Shown here in pieces: positions 11,705 through 22,179 of a stretch of 64,000 nt of DNA. The notes under the pieces were generated by a model that had not been told where the DNA came from, did not search any database, and saw only the letters and a list, made by a program, of their open reading frames with translations. Source of the stretch: Rugalucina vietnamica (taxonomy: Eukaryota > Mollusca > Bivalvia > Lucinida > Lucinidae). Made by a program: the position numbers and the translations under genes. How positions within the stretch are numbered: position 1 is the stretch's first letter; each line of letters opens with the position of its first letter. Location of the stretch: contig OZ024879.1 in the NCBI GenBank assembly GCA_964017185.1, positions 39,768,383 to 39,832,382 of the forward strand. Direction: 5' to 3'.

Positions 11705-11939
11705 GAGCCGCATCGTGAGAAAACCGGATTTTTGCCTATGCGAAAACAAAGGCGCAGATCAGCTTCGCGGTAACCGCGAAGCTGATCAGCGCCTTTGTTT
11801 TCGCTACTCGGATAGTACAATTCCTCTTCTACTTAAATCCGAAATTTCAAGCTTCTAGCCATCTTCTGTGACTGTACAGCCCGGTTTGTGTCGGACCTGG
11901 TCGGAAACCCCGAAGACCGGTTTTCTCGCGTCGCGGCTC
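11705..11939 (-). mobile_element. Family A MITE, copy 2 (TSD AATT)
   Basis: 235 bp, ends GAGCCGCATCGTGAGAAAAC and its inverted partner, flanked by AATT on both sides (11701-11704, 11940-11943). Central palindrome intact. The 11658-11858 ORF lies across it and is not a gene. Confidence 0.85.
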
Positions 11940-11943
11940 AATT

Positions 11944-12620
11944 AAGAAATTCCAGGATATGTGGACAACGAACAGGACATTATTACGAAAACACACCAAT
12001 GTAATTTACAGATTTTAACGGCTGTCCAAACTGGAAAATTCCTGTTTTTATTTTTGCTCAAAACCTAGACTGGTGGTAGAACGAAGCAACAGTAAAAAAA
12101 TGTACATGTATATCCCGGTACATTGGAGTTTATTATTCAAAAGTGGGTTGTAATGGTGTTTACATTACATGATGCTATCCTGAAGACGATTTACGTTAAA
12201 GGTTCCCTTACTAATGGTGGCCGCGCGCGTCAGGGCTTCTCAACGAAATTTTCCAAATTATGTCCATCAAAAATGCGTTACTTAGACATTCTAATGCGAA
12301 TTGACAAGGAAAATGGAATAGTATCATGTAATGCATATTTACTGATTCGTAAAGACTACCACTGCATGCAAACTAGAAACATTGTTTTAATCACATTTCA
12401 AGGGGGATTTATCGTGCAGTAATTATGATCAAGTCAATCATGAATTTCGGCATTTTTGAGCAACCAGGAATTATATCTTGAAACGGCATGGGATTGGTTT
12501 GTAATTTTTAACATAGAAGCGACTGAAGCGGATGCATGGCTTCCCAGCGGGCACATGACGTCAGATCATGTGATAGGGTTGGTTTGGAATATGGGCCCCG
12601 TGTTTGGAATATGGGCCCCG
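11944..12620. other. No gene; short tandem duplication
   Basis: No gene is supported. TTTGGAATATGGGCCCCGT occurs twice in tandem near 12583-12621. The 99-residue ORF at 12123-12422 has no motif or splice context. Confidence 0.4.
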
Positions 12621-12624
12621 TCCA

Positions 12625-12905
12625 TTTAAGCCTTGAGAAGTAGATACATGCTCGTGCCTCCAGGCAAAGCTTATATTCTACTGACCGACCATCTGAATAC
12701 TAGTTAATCGCTAAGAAGTTCTGAGTCTGCCGTGGTTAAGTAAAACAATTCATACATATAAGCCTTAGCTGTTTACTTGGTTATATTTTGAAGCACGCTT
12801 TGCTGTCATGGCGTTCTCATTTTAGGTGAAAGTTCCCCAAAAAGGAGGAAGCGTCCCAACATGACCATGACTGTTGACTGTAGAGCATCAGTTCAAACAA
12901 AGACA
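12625..12905. repeat. Repeat H pieces
   Basis: 12625-12740 is an inverted copy of the 570-690 motif. 12750-12905 is a forward copy of the 'ggaggaagcgtcccaacatgacc ... catcagttcaaaca' part. Head-to-head pieces imply rearrangement or two separate insertions. Confidence 0.4.
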
Positions 12906-12908
12906 TGC

Positions 12909-13085
12909 CCGGATCCAGAAATTTTCATGAGAGGGGGTCCAACGAAAATGGTAATTTTTGGTCACAGACGAGGGGGGGGGGGGTCCAACCCAAAAAAAAT
13001 CCCGAAATTACCTTTTTTTTAGTAAATTTTTCGAATTCCAGGGGGGGGGTCCGGACCCCCGGTCCCCCCCCCTCTGGATCCGCGC
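12909..13085. mobile_element. Short G/C-run inverted-repeat element
   Basis: Inverted ends CGGATCCAGA...TCTGGATCCG enclose long G and C runs (GGGGGGTCC / GGACCCCC). CATG lies on both sides and may be the target duplication. The ORFs at 12905-13231 and 12925-13155 are translations of the low-complexity repeat. Confidence 0.5.
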
Positions 13086-13089
13086 ATGA

Positions 13090-13415
13090 AAGAAACAAAA
13101 TAGTAAGGGCATATCCTTCGTCTTCGCTAATGGTTGAAAGGGTAGAAATTACCATTTTTAGACAAAAATTTGGGCCAATCTTTGACCAGTTTCAGTACAC
13201 ATCGACAATGCAACCAACCAATTCACCGTGATATTCTAACTGGGAAATCGCAAAGAAAGTCGTTCTGTGACGAGCAAGTGTACCCAACGTCCAGCCTTGG
13301 TTTATGGCCAAATAAACAATAATTGCGTGCCACTCAGACATTATGTAAGTTATAACAGGAAGGTCAGTTCTATAGCAATCAGTCAGACATTAATAAGAAT
13401 TCCGAAAATAAACAT
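13090..13415. other. No recognisable gene
   Basis: Nothing recognisable between the G/C-run element and the next family A copy. Confidence 0.35.
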
Positions 13416-13419
13416 TATC

Positions 13420-13641
13420 ATGAGAAAGCCAGCTTTTTGTCTGTGCGAAAACAAAGCGGCGGGCCAGCTTTGCAGTAACTGATCAGTGCACTAGTTTACA
13501 CTAGATGGTTAGTATGTTATCACCTCTGACTACATATTTCCAAAATTGCAAGCTCGTAACCTTCGTCTGTGACTGTATAGGCTAGTTTGTTTTGGGCCGA
13601 GTAAGAACCTACGAAGAGAGTTTTCCTGGTGGCGCACCTCA
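13420..13641 (-). mobile_element. Family A MITE, copy 3 (diverged)
   Basis: Starts in 'catgagaaagccagc' and keeps 'gcgaaaacaaagcgg', 'tgactgtataggctagtttg' and a degraded right end, 'ttttcctggtggcgcacctc'. The central palindrome has decayed. An old copy. Confidence 0.6.
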
Positions 13642-13767
13642 AATGATAACAATTAACAGACTAATAATTCTTGTCTTCTTCCTGTTACATAAACCAAGTA
13701 TCATCTATCATATCTAATATTGTATATCGCTATGGTGTTCCTAAGAAACTTCCTTGACAACCTGTAT

Positions 13768-14016
13768 TTTACGAAAACTTGTCCATGCAATATATAGAGA
13801 TTTTTTTCACCTGTAAAAATAGAAAATTTCATCAGAAAAAAAAATGATATTTTTCTTTTTTTTGCTCAAAACCGCCGAGGCGGTTCTAACGAGTACCCAC
13901 AATCTATGTTTTTGAGCAAAAATAAGAAAAATAGGTATACACCTGCAAACCCCAGTTTTACTATATAAAAATGGGGTTTAAGGGGGTATATATTACACGG
14001 ACATGTTTTCCTGATG
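13768..14016 (+). mobile_element. Family B fold-back element, copy 1
   Basis: Left end ttttACGAAAACTTGTCC, right end GGACATGTTTTCCTGATG. Most of the left arm of the central palindrome is deleted: 'gctcaaaaccgccgaggcgg' joins directly into the right arm 'ttctaacgagtacccacaat'. Confidence 0.75.
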
Positions 14017-14407
14017 TTTCTTGTTACGTCAAATATAATTTAATCATGCCTCAATGCCGAGGGCAACAATTTAACTCAGATGACATCACTGCTTTGCGAC
14101 AGAAAATTCGAAACTCGCTACACTCACGCATGTCGATGAATTATAACATGAATTATCACATGAAATATTACTTATATTATTCAAAATGTTCACACGATGT
14201 ATGATATCATGCGTTGCTTAAATTGAATTGCCATGACACAGTATAATAAAAAATCGCAAGTGGTTTGGGTTGTTTCTAAGACTTGATAACTTACGTTAAG
14301 AATGTGTACCCAATATCAAAGCCAATTTACTACATAGCTTATCACAAATACCATATTGCTGAGAATCACGTTGTATACAGACAACCCGATAAATGATCGA
14401 ATTGAGA

Positions 14408-14563
14408 CCGAAGTTGAGGTTAAATTTTCGAGTTTTCTCCTATAGCATTTACACTACTGACTGATAGATAGGTGCAGTCAATGCAGAAATTTATCAGAAA
14501 TTTATGCCTATCTATCAGTCAATAGAGTAAATGGTATACTAGGAGAAAACTCCACTTCGGACA
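14408..14563. repeat. Fold-back repeat with ~45-bp arms
   Basis: 'ccgaagttgag...gttttctcctata...gatagatagg' is matched in reverse by 'cctatctatc...actaggagaaaac...cacttcgg'. It looks like a small inverted-repeat element or foldback. No target duplication was identified and no other copy was seen in the window. Confidence 0.5.
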
Positions 14564-14569
14564 GGATTG

Positions 14570-15100
14570 CATTGTGCGTCACGCATTCCATACCACGTAC
14601 TTATCAGCTGTGTGAATATGTAGGTCAAAAAACACAGGGGTTAAACAGTAATGAAATTTTGTTCGTTTGAATTAAGCTGTATTCATGGTTATTGTACACA
14701 AATTTCTTTGACAGTTTCCACTGTCTTTAATTATGATTGCTCTTCTTATTCCATCTTCAAACAGTACGTCGAACTAAATATGAACAATAAAAGCCGCCAA
14801 ATAACAAATTTGTAGGCGAAATGTCGATGCAATGACTCTTTTTTGTGAGTACCCAAAATTTTGTTCAGTACCCAAAATTGTGCAATATGGTCCATACTAC
14901 CTCCCTTTGAACATTTTCACTGCTTCCAAAGGATTAAGCTTTTATATTTTATTTGTTACTTTCATTTTTCTGCCTACATGATCACGTGGTCAACTGTCTA
15001 CTAATATACCCTTACAATATTAGAGCTATTGCAAAATATTCTAATATGAAAAGCACCTCTTGAAAAATGGACGGGTGATGCTTAGTTTAGAGAATGCGTT
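14570..15100. other. No recognisable gene
   Basis: AT-rich, with no ORF or repeat family recognised. Confidence 0.4.
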
Positions 15101-15103
15101 AAC

Positions 15104-15395
15104 CATTACAAAAACATGCCCATGCAATATACAGAGATATTTAAAGTTGTAAAAAGGAAAATTTTCAGTAGAAAAGTTTTGCTATTTTTCTTATTTTTGC
15201 TCAAACCATAGATTGTGGGTACACGTTAGAACCGCTTCGAAGAACCGCCTCATCGAGGCAGTTCTGACGAGTACCCACAATCTATGTTTTTGGAGCAAAA
15301 ATAAGAAACATAGGTATACCCCTGCATACCCCAGCTTTGCTATATAAAAGTGAGGTTTGAAGGGGTACACATTTCACAGACATGTTTTCCTGATG
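15104..15395 (+). mobile_element. Family B fold-back element, copy 2
   Basis: Ends CATTACAAAAACATGCCC and GACATGTTTTCCTGATG. The central palindrome has a small internal duplication in its apex ('accgcttcgaagaaccgcctc'). Confidence 0.8.
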
Positions 15396-15588
15396 CCAGT
15401 AGAAGCAATGTTCTTGTAAATATTAATATTGAATTCTATGGAATTTTCTTTGTTGTGGAATATCTTTTGACCCTTGGTTGTATATTTTCTGCTTGTTTGT
15501 GAACGGCCATTATTCCCAGAATCTTAATATCTAAATAAAACACGAATATCAATTATTATCCAAAGTCTGTTTTCTGGTTTTTACATTT

Positions 15589-15822
15589 GAGCCGCCTCGT
15601 GGGAAAACCAACAATGTGGTTTCCGAACAGGACCGACACAAACCGGCCTGTACAAGCACAGAAGCAGGCTAGAAGCTTGAAATTTTGAAGTTTGGTAGAG
15701 GAGGCATTGTACTATCCGAGTAAAGAAAACAAAGGCGCTGTTCAGCTTCGCGGTTACCGCGAAGCTGATCTGCGCCTTTGTTTTCGCATATGCAAACTGT
15801 TGGTTTTCCCATGAGGCGGCAT
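15589..15822 (+). mobile_element. Family A MITE, copy 4
   Basis: Starts GAGCCGCCTCGTGGG after ATTT. The right end is slightly eroded ('gaggcggc' then atattt). Central palindrome AGCTTCGCGG/CCGCGAAGCT intact. Confidence 0.8.
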
Positions 15823-16098
15823 ATTTAATATGATGGCTACCATCTAATTTCCCAAAGGCGATAATATTGTCTCATTTTAAACATTGTGATATTATATCAT
15901 CTTTTAAAGTCGACAAAAAGCAAATTCATGTAATAACCTAAAGCCATTAACTTCGAAGAAATTAGTTTTGTAAATGCCAAAGATATTTCAAGAATATCTT
16001 CTTTCCTGCAAAACCAATAGCTCAAAACAAATATTATTGAACTTATGTTGCAAAGATTATTGTCGGAAAAACAAAACAAAACATTAAACGTAATTGTG

Positions 16099-16358
16099 CA
16101 TTAAGAAAACGTGTCGAAAAATATACAGATTTTTCAGGAGCTGTAAAATTATAATTATTATTATTATTATTATGTTTTTCTCGTTTTTCTATATATACGT
16201 CATTGTAGGTAAAGGTTAGAACCGCCTCTAACGAGTATCTACAGTCTTTGTTTTGGACAAAATTAAGAAACAATTTACACCCTTGTACTGTCTGGTTATA
16301 TTAATAAATACAAACGTGGGTGTTAAGGGGTATACATTACATGGGCATGTTATTCTGC
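16099..16358 (+). mobile_element. Family B fold-back element, copy 3 (diverged)
   Basis: Ends CATTAAGAAAACGTGTC and GGGCATGTTATTCTGC. It retains 'ggttagaaccgcctctaacgag' but most of the palindrome apex is lost, and an (ATT)n run has grown at 16150-16172. An old copy. Confidence 0.6.
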
Positions 16359-16359
16359 A

Positions 16360-16795
16360 ACCGTTTGAAATGTAAGGCATAATTACTATTATCATGTAGT
16401 TTCTATGAAATATCATGCAGCACCAACTTTCAGGTTACGCTGATGGCATCTGCGTATATCCCGGTAAGTTAAGAAACATTATTTGGTGTTTAAAAGGGGT
16501 AAAAACAAGGATACATCTTGTGCATTGCCCCCAGGAAATATGTGTCGAAAAACAAAAACGAAAACAAAGAACATCCAAAAGGTTTGGCACCCTGACATAT
16601 AGGAAAAGTGCTTTAAGCAGTCACCCAAATTAGAAGGGGGGGGGGGGGCGGGGGCGGGCTCAAATTATCCTAGATTAAACAAGCCAGTTTAGTTAACAAG
16701 TTATGCCAACACATTTCAGATTCTTTTCCCTTAAACAAATAAGCTTATAAATATGGTTTTAGGTTACTTGATATAATGTATAGATAGTAATATAA
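16360..16795. other. No recognisable gene
   Basis: A G-rich run lies at 16636-16660. The 72-residue ORF at 16415-16633 has no recognisable feature. Confidence 0.35.
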
Positions 16796-16799
16796 ATGG

Positions 16800-16882
16800 T
16801 GGGCAGGCTCAGACTAGAGCGGTTAACCTGTAATGAGTTGATCAGACAGGGGTGTGTAAGCTTTACCCGGAAGCACAAGCAG
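16800..16882 (+). repeat. Repeat H, 5' part
   Basis: 'gagcggttaacctgtaatgag' and 'cccggaagcacaagcag' resemble 570-690. The piece is cut off by the start of hammerhead repeat C2. Confidence 0.35.
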
Positions 16883-17285
16883 TCTCAGTTTTAATTTTTA
16901 TTTGCTATTACTGCAGCTGGTGTTGTGCCGTGTGGCGGCCCTAAAAAGTCTCCCCGTACATCATCCATAGTGCAGGTTATATTTTCTTTTTGGTCCTTTG
17001 AGATCAGCGAGGATATTCTGAGCAATCAGAAACTTATAATCGGTCAAGATTCATTTTCTTACCAATGTTTAATATACTAGTAGTTGGTCCCATTTAGATA
17101 CTACTAGTCTTTGTATCGACTACCCTGTTGAAAGTTACAAAATCAGTAATTCTCTTTGGCTCCATGTTGCCAAATCTAAAGGGTCACTGACGAGACTTTA
17201 ACAGTCGAAACTGCGGTATGGCCCATCCCCTTTCTCATTAAAGTGTTCACTGCTCTTAAAGGATCTCAGTTTTAATATTTATTTT
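16883..17285 (+). mobile_element. Family C hammerhead-bearing repeat, copy C2
   Basis: Matches C1 throughout. Its left edge starts with TCTCAGTTTTAAT (16883-16895), the same word that closes the element (17264-17276; also the right end of C1). C2 therefore begins with the tail of a preceding unit, as in a head-to-tail array with a unit of about 381 bp. C1 lacks this extra word on its left, so it is not simply a target duplication. Confidence 0.75.
17181..17224 (+). ncRNA. Type-I hammerhead ribozyme (in C2)
   Basis: GGGTCA (17181-17186), CTGACGA (17187-17193), stem II GACT-ttaac-AGTC (17194-17206), GAAA (17207-17210), stem III CTGCGG (17211-17216), UA, predicted cut after 17218, TGGCCC (17219-17224). 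Compared with C1 the loop II sequence differs and stem III has one C-to-T change that a U-G pair tolerates. The catalytic core and all stem I/II bases are unchanged. Confidence 0.85.
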
Positions 17286-17294
17286 CTATTTCTT

Positions 17295-17564
17295 TAGGCC
17301 CGAATGGGTGCGGGCCCACGCTATTTCCCGAAATTCGGTTATTTTCCTGTACTTAATGACACCCGCTTAGACAGATGCGTTAATATACCGGGTGGACCTA
17401 GCTCTAGACGAGACCTTGAAATCGAAAAACGCTACTTTACTTTTGTCATGAAAACGATTACAAGTAATCGAATTTCATATAAGACAAATGTGCAATTACT
17501 GCAAACAGCTGTAAGAAGCACTGTTTTAACAAATTCCATTTCTAGACAAAATAAATCGGATTAA
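17295..17564 (+). CDS. Possible terminal exon, unknown protein
   Basis: A pyrimidine-rich acceptor ('ctatttctttag') directly precedes an open frame containing an 86-residue ORF (17304-17564, MGAGPRYFPKFGYFPVLNDT...) ending in TAA. No homology, upstream exon or polyadenylation signal was recognised. It could equally be a chance ORF beside C2. Confidence 0.2.
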
Positions 17565-17735
17565 ATGCGCATTGATATCCCGATAAACAGCCAACAATTA
17601 AGCTGTTCGTCACCAAAATGACATTGTAATCCCATATGAAAACAGTTGAATAAATACAGAATAGCAGCTACGCTACATAGAGTGTCTCAGTGATGCTGAT
17701 GTTAATAACTTATCAGACAATGTCAACTTGAAAAT

Positions 17736-17974
17736 GAGTCTATGCATGAGAAAACCAACAATTTGGGTTCCCGACCAGGTCCGACACAAACTGGCCTGTT
17801 CAGTAAAATAAGCAGGTTAGAAGCTTGAAATTTTGGCTATAAGAAGAAGAGGAATTGTACTATCAGTGTAGCGAAAACAAAGACGCTGATCAGCTGTGCA
17901 GTTAGCACAGCTAATCTGCGTCTGTGTTTTCGCCTAAGCAGATTGTTGTTGTTTTCTTTTTCATGCGAAGGCTC
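17736..17974 (+). mobile_element. Family A MITE, copy 5 (TSD AAAT)
   Basis: 239 bp flanked by AAAT (17732-17735, 17975-17978). It belongs to a subfamily with ends 'gagtctatgcatgagaaaacc' / 'catgcgaaggctc' and an inner palindrome CAGCTGTGCAGTTAGCACAG. Confidence 0.8.
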
Positions 17975-17979
17975 AAATA

Positions 17980-18498
17980 TTGTATTCTTTACCTTAATAT
18001 AATTAATTTTGGTTGACAGAAAGGAATTAGGAATTAATTATTTTCTCTTGGCCGATCTATGCATTCGTATGGTGTATTTTGGTGATACATGTATATCTCC
18101 CGAGCTGGTCAGTTTATGATATTGATAAATAACTCTAGCGGTGGATCGATTGCTAGACACATCGGATTCGTGGCGTAAATTTCCTCGCCCTCCCTCCCGT
18201 ATTTTAAAGTGTTTCAAGTTTTTCTGTTGCCATGCAGAGTTCTAAGAGAGCGATGATAGCTTCTCTTTGCAATTACAGTTTGTTAATGTCCTAGTTTTGT
18301 GACAGTAAGGTTGCAGATGAAGTTTAGTGACGGTGTACAAAGATAACATAAGTAACCTGTTGTTATGTGAATAATCTGGTTTGTAATGGTTGTGATGATT
18401 ATGTTAATAGATCTAGCGTTCGATCCACACGCTCCAAGGCAATATGGTGTTTGTTGTGCTACTGATCATGGGTATCCGAGAAGAATCGATGATGTTTA
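17980..18498. other. No recognisable gene
   Basis: No ORF. 'gttcgatccacacgctcc' near 18419 is B-box-like, but no matching A box was found. Confidence 0.35.
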
Positions 18499-18502
18499 GT
18501 GT

Positions 18503-18720
18503 GCGTCATGAGAAAACCAGATTTTCGCCTATGCGAAAATAAAGGGGCATATAAGCTGTACAGTAACTGCACAACTGATCAGCGCCTTTGTTTTCGCTGT
18601 GCGGATAGTACACTAAGTCATCCTCTTCTACTTATATCCAACCAAACCTGGGTGTAAAGGCCGGTTGTGTTGGACATGGTCGGAAGTCTCGACGACCGGT
18701 TTTCTTGCGTCGCGGCTCAA
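18503..18720 (-). mobile_element. Family A MITE, copy 6 (diverged)
   Basis: Starts 'gtgcgtcatgagaaaacc' and ends 'ttttcttgcgtcgcggctc', followed by AAAT. It shares the 'cggatagtacactaa' and 'ggacatggtcgga' blocks with the family. The left terminus is eroded. Confidence 0.65.
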
Positions 18721-18724
18721 ATAA

Positions 18725-19270
18725 TAGCATTCTATTTTGTGCCCTGTTTGTGTCAGTCGCAACACAAAAAGCGACTATAACGGACACGTAAGGGTGTATA
18801 TTGGCTCCAGTCCTTAAAATATGTTTTTCATCAATGAGTTTTAGTCATATATTTGAGGCTTGTCTTATTATGATTGCTCTTTTGGATCATACGAAGGTAT
18901 TATTTGTCAAAAGAAAAGAATACTATAGATAAACAAGTACAATAATATACTGAGCCAAACTTATAACGCAACGCGTCACACACACACACACATACACTCA
19001 CACACACACACACAAGATATTTTTTTCAACCGAGTGCTTCTAACTCGTATAGTAATCACGATTACAGTAACGGCTTCTTGTTCTTGAGAAATTACAGTTC
19101 AAAATGACCAGGGGCACTGAATGTTTTACAGCCGAACAGAGCGTTTCCGGCATGGTTACCCTGTGCCGTGATTACTGGCAATGAATTTGCACTGCACCTT
19201 GACAAAATGTAATACATAAACACTCCGAGAGAAATAGAGAAATAAACTACCCATTATTTTAAAAGGACGT
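18725..19270. other. No gene; CA microsatellite
   Basis: A (CA)n tract lies at 18976-19012. Nothing else is recognisable. Confidence 0.4.
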
Positions 19271-19272
19271 AC

Positions 19273-19448
19273 CATCAGGAAAACATTTCCGTGAAATGTA
19301 CATCCCCTTATATCCCACTTTTATATAGCAAAACTGGGGTTTGCATTTCCTTATTTTTAATCCAAAACATACATTGTGGGTACACGTTAGAACCGCTTTT
19401 GAGCAAAAATATTAAAAATAACAAACTTGTTTTCGTAAAACTTTCATT
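19273..19448 (-). mobile_element. Family B element, copy 4 (internally deleted)
   Basis: Starts CATCAGGAAAACATTTCC with 'gcaaaactggggtttgca'. Only one palindrome arm remains before 'cttgttttcgtaa'. A separate left-end fragment of the same family lies at 19521-19562 ('ctatgcaatatacagagat'). Confidence 0.55.
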
Positions 19449-19767
19449 TTTTACAGAAAAAGAAAAAAAAAATGCGAACTAGACATGTTACCGATATCGG
19501 ACACGTCTTATTCGTTCAAACATTATTGCCTATGCAATATACAGAGATTTTTTTCAGTTGTCCGCTTTCATTTTTAGGGGTGTTGGGAGTGATTCTTTTT
19601 TTTTTTCCATCTCATTTTTCGATAAAAATTCCCTTAAACAAACAAAATAGCCACAGATGGGACGCCGCGTTCTGTGGCGTCACATCTAGGGCTATACTGT
19701 TTGCCTATGTCCCACAAAAGGGACGCCAGGGTTAAAGCAGTTAAGATACCTGCAATGGAGATTTCAA

Positions 19768-20148
19768 TTAGGGCATCCCAGGAACTTCCGACCTGAATGT
19801 TCCTGGGACGTTTTCTTCGTTATGGGTGCATTTAGCCAGTCCTTCTAGTATGGCGCTCTCGGAAAACTGATTTAATCCGAGAGGTGATAATAGGGTGAAA
19901 AAAGAGTATAAGTGGTCATTGATTAGATTTGTTTTGTCGGTGTTGGATGTAAGGACCTCGTTGGTATGGGGGTCAAAGAGAGGACCGATACCTTGAGAGT
20001 TCTGGCGAGAGTATTTCAAAAAACAAAACAGTTTCTCGGGCGCAAACTTGGTATGACCTGTCTCACCAGCGGATGAGATGTTTTGGTCAGGATTATTACC
20101 AAGCAAATCCTTTAAGTAGCGGTTGTATGCCTTTTTGATTTTAAACAT
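19768..20148 (-). pseudogene. LINE ORF fragment, pre-RT linker
   Basis: A 126-residue frame whose segments 'KFAPEKLFCFLKYSRQNSQG', 'IGPLFDPHTNEVLTS' and 'KTNLINDHLYSFFTLLSPL' fit the linker between the endonuclease and reverse transcriptase domains of non-LTR retrotransposons. The usual feature there is a basic stretch, then 'gvgpL...G.ltsd...KaniLNdhFqsvFt'. It has neither the endonuclease nor RT catalytic motifs, so it is a dead fragment. Repeat F lies immediately upstream in the same orientation. Clade not determined. Confidence 0.65.
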
Positions 20149-20179
20149 GAGTTAGATGTATGTAAGTCCTTGTAAAGAT

Positions 20180-20525
20180 AAAAGTAGGTAATGAGCAGGA
20201 AATGCTGAAATCAGAAAGAAATTCTCACTCCAAATCCGAGGTGGGTAATCACTGAAATAACAATCAGGTACCTATAGTAAGAGATCATATCGTAAGCCGC
20301 GTGAGCAGCTGTTTTCTTAATAGGCGGAAATTAAGTTACCCAGACTTAACTAAAATATGAAAACGTACACAGGTGCAAACAGCACAAAAATGCAACACCA
20401 AGATATAAAACAATAAGAACCACCACAGAAGTATCGCCTTGAACGATCAGTAATATATAATTACTGGCGGGCTAACACTAGTTTTACTGGTACCTAAGCT
20501 CGCCCTCAGCTTCTGCAATAGTTCA
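20180..20525 (-). repeat. Dispersed repeat F, copy 1
   Basis: Carries the F blocks in reverse: 'gtgggtaatcactgaaataacaatcaggtacc', 'gcgtgagcagctg', 'aagaaccaccacagaagtatcgcc' and 'gaacgatcagtaat'. Related copies lie near 24105, 27561, 41471, 45125, 46140, 50680 and 55540. No terminal inverted repeat was found; class unknown. Confidence 0.6.
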
Positions 20526-20792
20526 CAATGATCATATTAAACTGTCGTTTTGTTTGTATAACAAAGTAAAACACTAGATCAACTGTTTCAATGACTTTGC
20601 AGTGTTTCATTACATGTTAGATATTCGTATAACGTTACTTGGATCTTTCATAACTCTATTTTGACCTTAGACGCGTCAAAAGATATACGAGTCCATGAAG
20701 TAGCTCTTGAAAGGTAAATCAGTTCGAAATGCCTCAAAGTTTTCGTTACACTTCGGTTGCACGCAAAGTAAGTATTGTACTGTTACCATCTG

Positions 20793-21073
20793 CATCACGA
20801 AAACATGTCCGTTTAATGTTTACCCCCTTGAACCCAACTTTTATATAGTAAAACTGGGGTTTGCAGGGGTATGTCTATTTTTCTTATTTTTGCTCCAAAA
20901 CATAGATTGTGGGTACTCGTTATAACCGCCTCGCCGAGGCGGTTCTAACGTGTACCCACAATCTGTATTTTGAGCAAAAATAAGAAAAATATCATTTTTT
21001 TTTTCAGCTAAAAATTTTCAATTTTTAAAGCTCAAAAAAATTCTGTATATTGCATGGGCATGTTTTCGTAATG
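20793..21073 (-). mobile_element. Family B fold-back element, copy 5
   Basis: Ends CATCACGAAAACATGTCC and GGGCATGTTTTCGTAATG. The central palindrome is essentially perfect over ~45-bp arms, centred on CCTCGCCGAGG. Confidence 0.85.
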
Positions 21074-21158
21074 GAATATCTTATCTCGAGTTACGAAGTA
21101 GACTCGTCGATATTCTGACGCGTCTGAGGTGAAAATCGAGTTATACATGCTCGCATCT

Positions 21159-21438
21159 CATTACGAAAACTTGCCCATGCAATATATAGAGATTTTTTTC
21201 ACCTGTAAAAATTGAAAATTTCATCAGAAAAAAATTCGATATTTTTCTTATTTTTGCTCAAAACATTGATTGTGGGTACACGTTAGAACCGCCTCGGCGA
21301 GGCGGTTCTAACGAGTACCTACAATCTATGTTTTGGAGCAAAAATAAGAAAAATAGGTATACCCCTGTAAACCCCAAATTTACTATATAAAAGTGGGATT
21401 TAAGGGGGTATTCGATACTCGGACATGTTTTCCTGATG
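21159..21438 (+). mobile_element. Family B fold-back element, copy 6
   Basis: Ends CATTACGAAAACTTGCCC and GGACATGTTTTCCTGATG. It lies 85 bp from copy 5 in the opposite orientation, so the pair forms a larger inverted repeat. The 21258-21446 ORF is within it. Confidence 0.85.
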
Positions 21439-21670
21439 TGTTTCAAATGACAAACCTTTCAAAGTTCATGTAAGGTGGATATTTGCATTTAGCTGAGTGT
21501 GTTTTTTTTTTCATCTTCGTGATTTTATTTGTCTATTTATTTATTTATTTATTTATTCATTTTTTGTTGTAAAATATACACATCGTGACTAAAAGTTACC
21601 GACGTCCTCTCAGAAACCAGGTAAAGATCAGTGGAATTTGTAGTATACTGTGGTGCACGTGATAAAACAT

Positions 21671-21904
21671 GAGCTTTCGCATGAGAAAACCAAAAATTGC
21701 ATATGCGAAAACAAAGACGCAGATCACCTGTGTAGTAACTGCACAGCTGTACAGCGCCTTTGTTTTCGTCACACGGATAGTACTATTCTTCGTCTACTTG
21801 TACCCTAAGTTTCCAGCTTGTAGCTTTATGCTGTGACTGTACAGCCTGGTTTGTGTCGGACCTTGTCGGAAGCCAAAATTGTTGGTTTTCTCATGCACAG
21901 GCTC
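21671..21904 (-). mobile_element. Family A MITE, copy 7
   Basis: Ends 'gagctttcgcatgagaaaacc' and 'ggttttctcatgcacaggctc'. Internal 'gcgaaaacaaagacgcagatcacctg' block. Flanking duplication eroded. An (ATTT)n run lies at 21527-21556 just before it. Confidence 0.75.
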
Positions 21905-21952
21905 AGTCATGTATTGAAATTCGAACTAACGCGCGTAAACGACACCATATAT

Positions 21953-22177
21953 GCGCCGCGACGTGAGAAAACCGATCTGCGGGGTTTCCGCCCAGGTCCG
22001 TCACAGAACGGCCTGTACAGTCACAGAAACAGGCTACTGAGAAGTTGAAATTTCGGATTTAAGAAGTAGAGGAATTGCACTATCCATGTAGCGAAAACAA
22101 AGGCGCTGATCAGCTGTGCAGTAACTGCACCTTTGTTTTCGCATAGTCAAAAATCCGGTTTTCTCATGACGCTGCTC
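21953..22177 (+). mobile_element. Family A MITE, copy 8
   Basis: Opposite orientation to copy 7, 48 bp away. Ends 'gcgccgcgacgtgagaaaacc' and 'ggttttctcatgacgctgctc'. About 25 bp of the central palindrome is deleted at 'gtgcagtaactgcacctttg'. Confidence 0.7.
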
Positions 22178-22179
22178 AA

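Noticed and set aside
12905-13231. 108-residue ORF rich in Gly/Pro
   Set aside because: Product of homopolymer G/C runs in a short inverted-repeat element.
13768-14016. Family B as a rho-independent-type terminator or structural RNA gene
   Set aside because: The large palindrome is part of a multi-copy transposable element with inverted ends, not a transcript feature.
18150-18450. Additional SINE
   Set aside because: A single B-box-like 'gttcgatccacacg' without a matching A box or shared tail.
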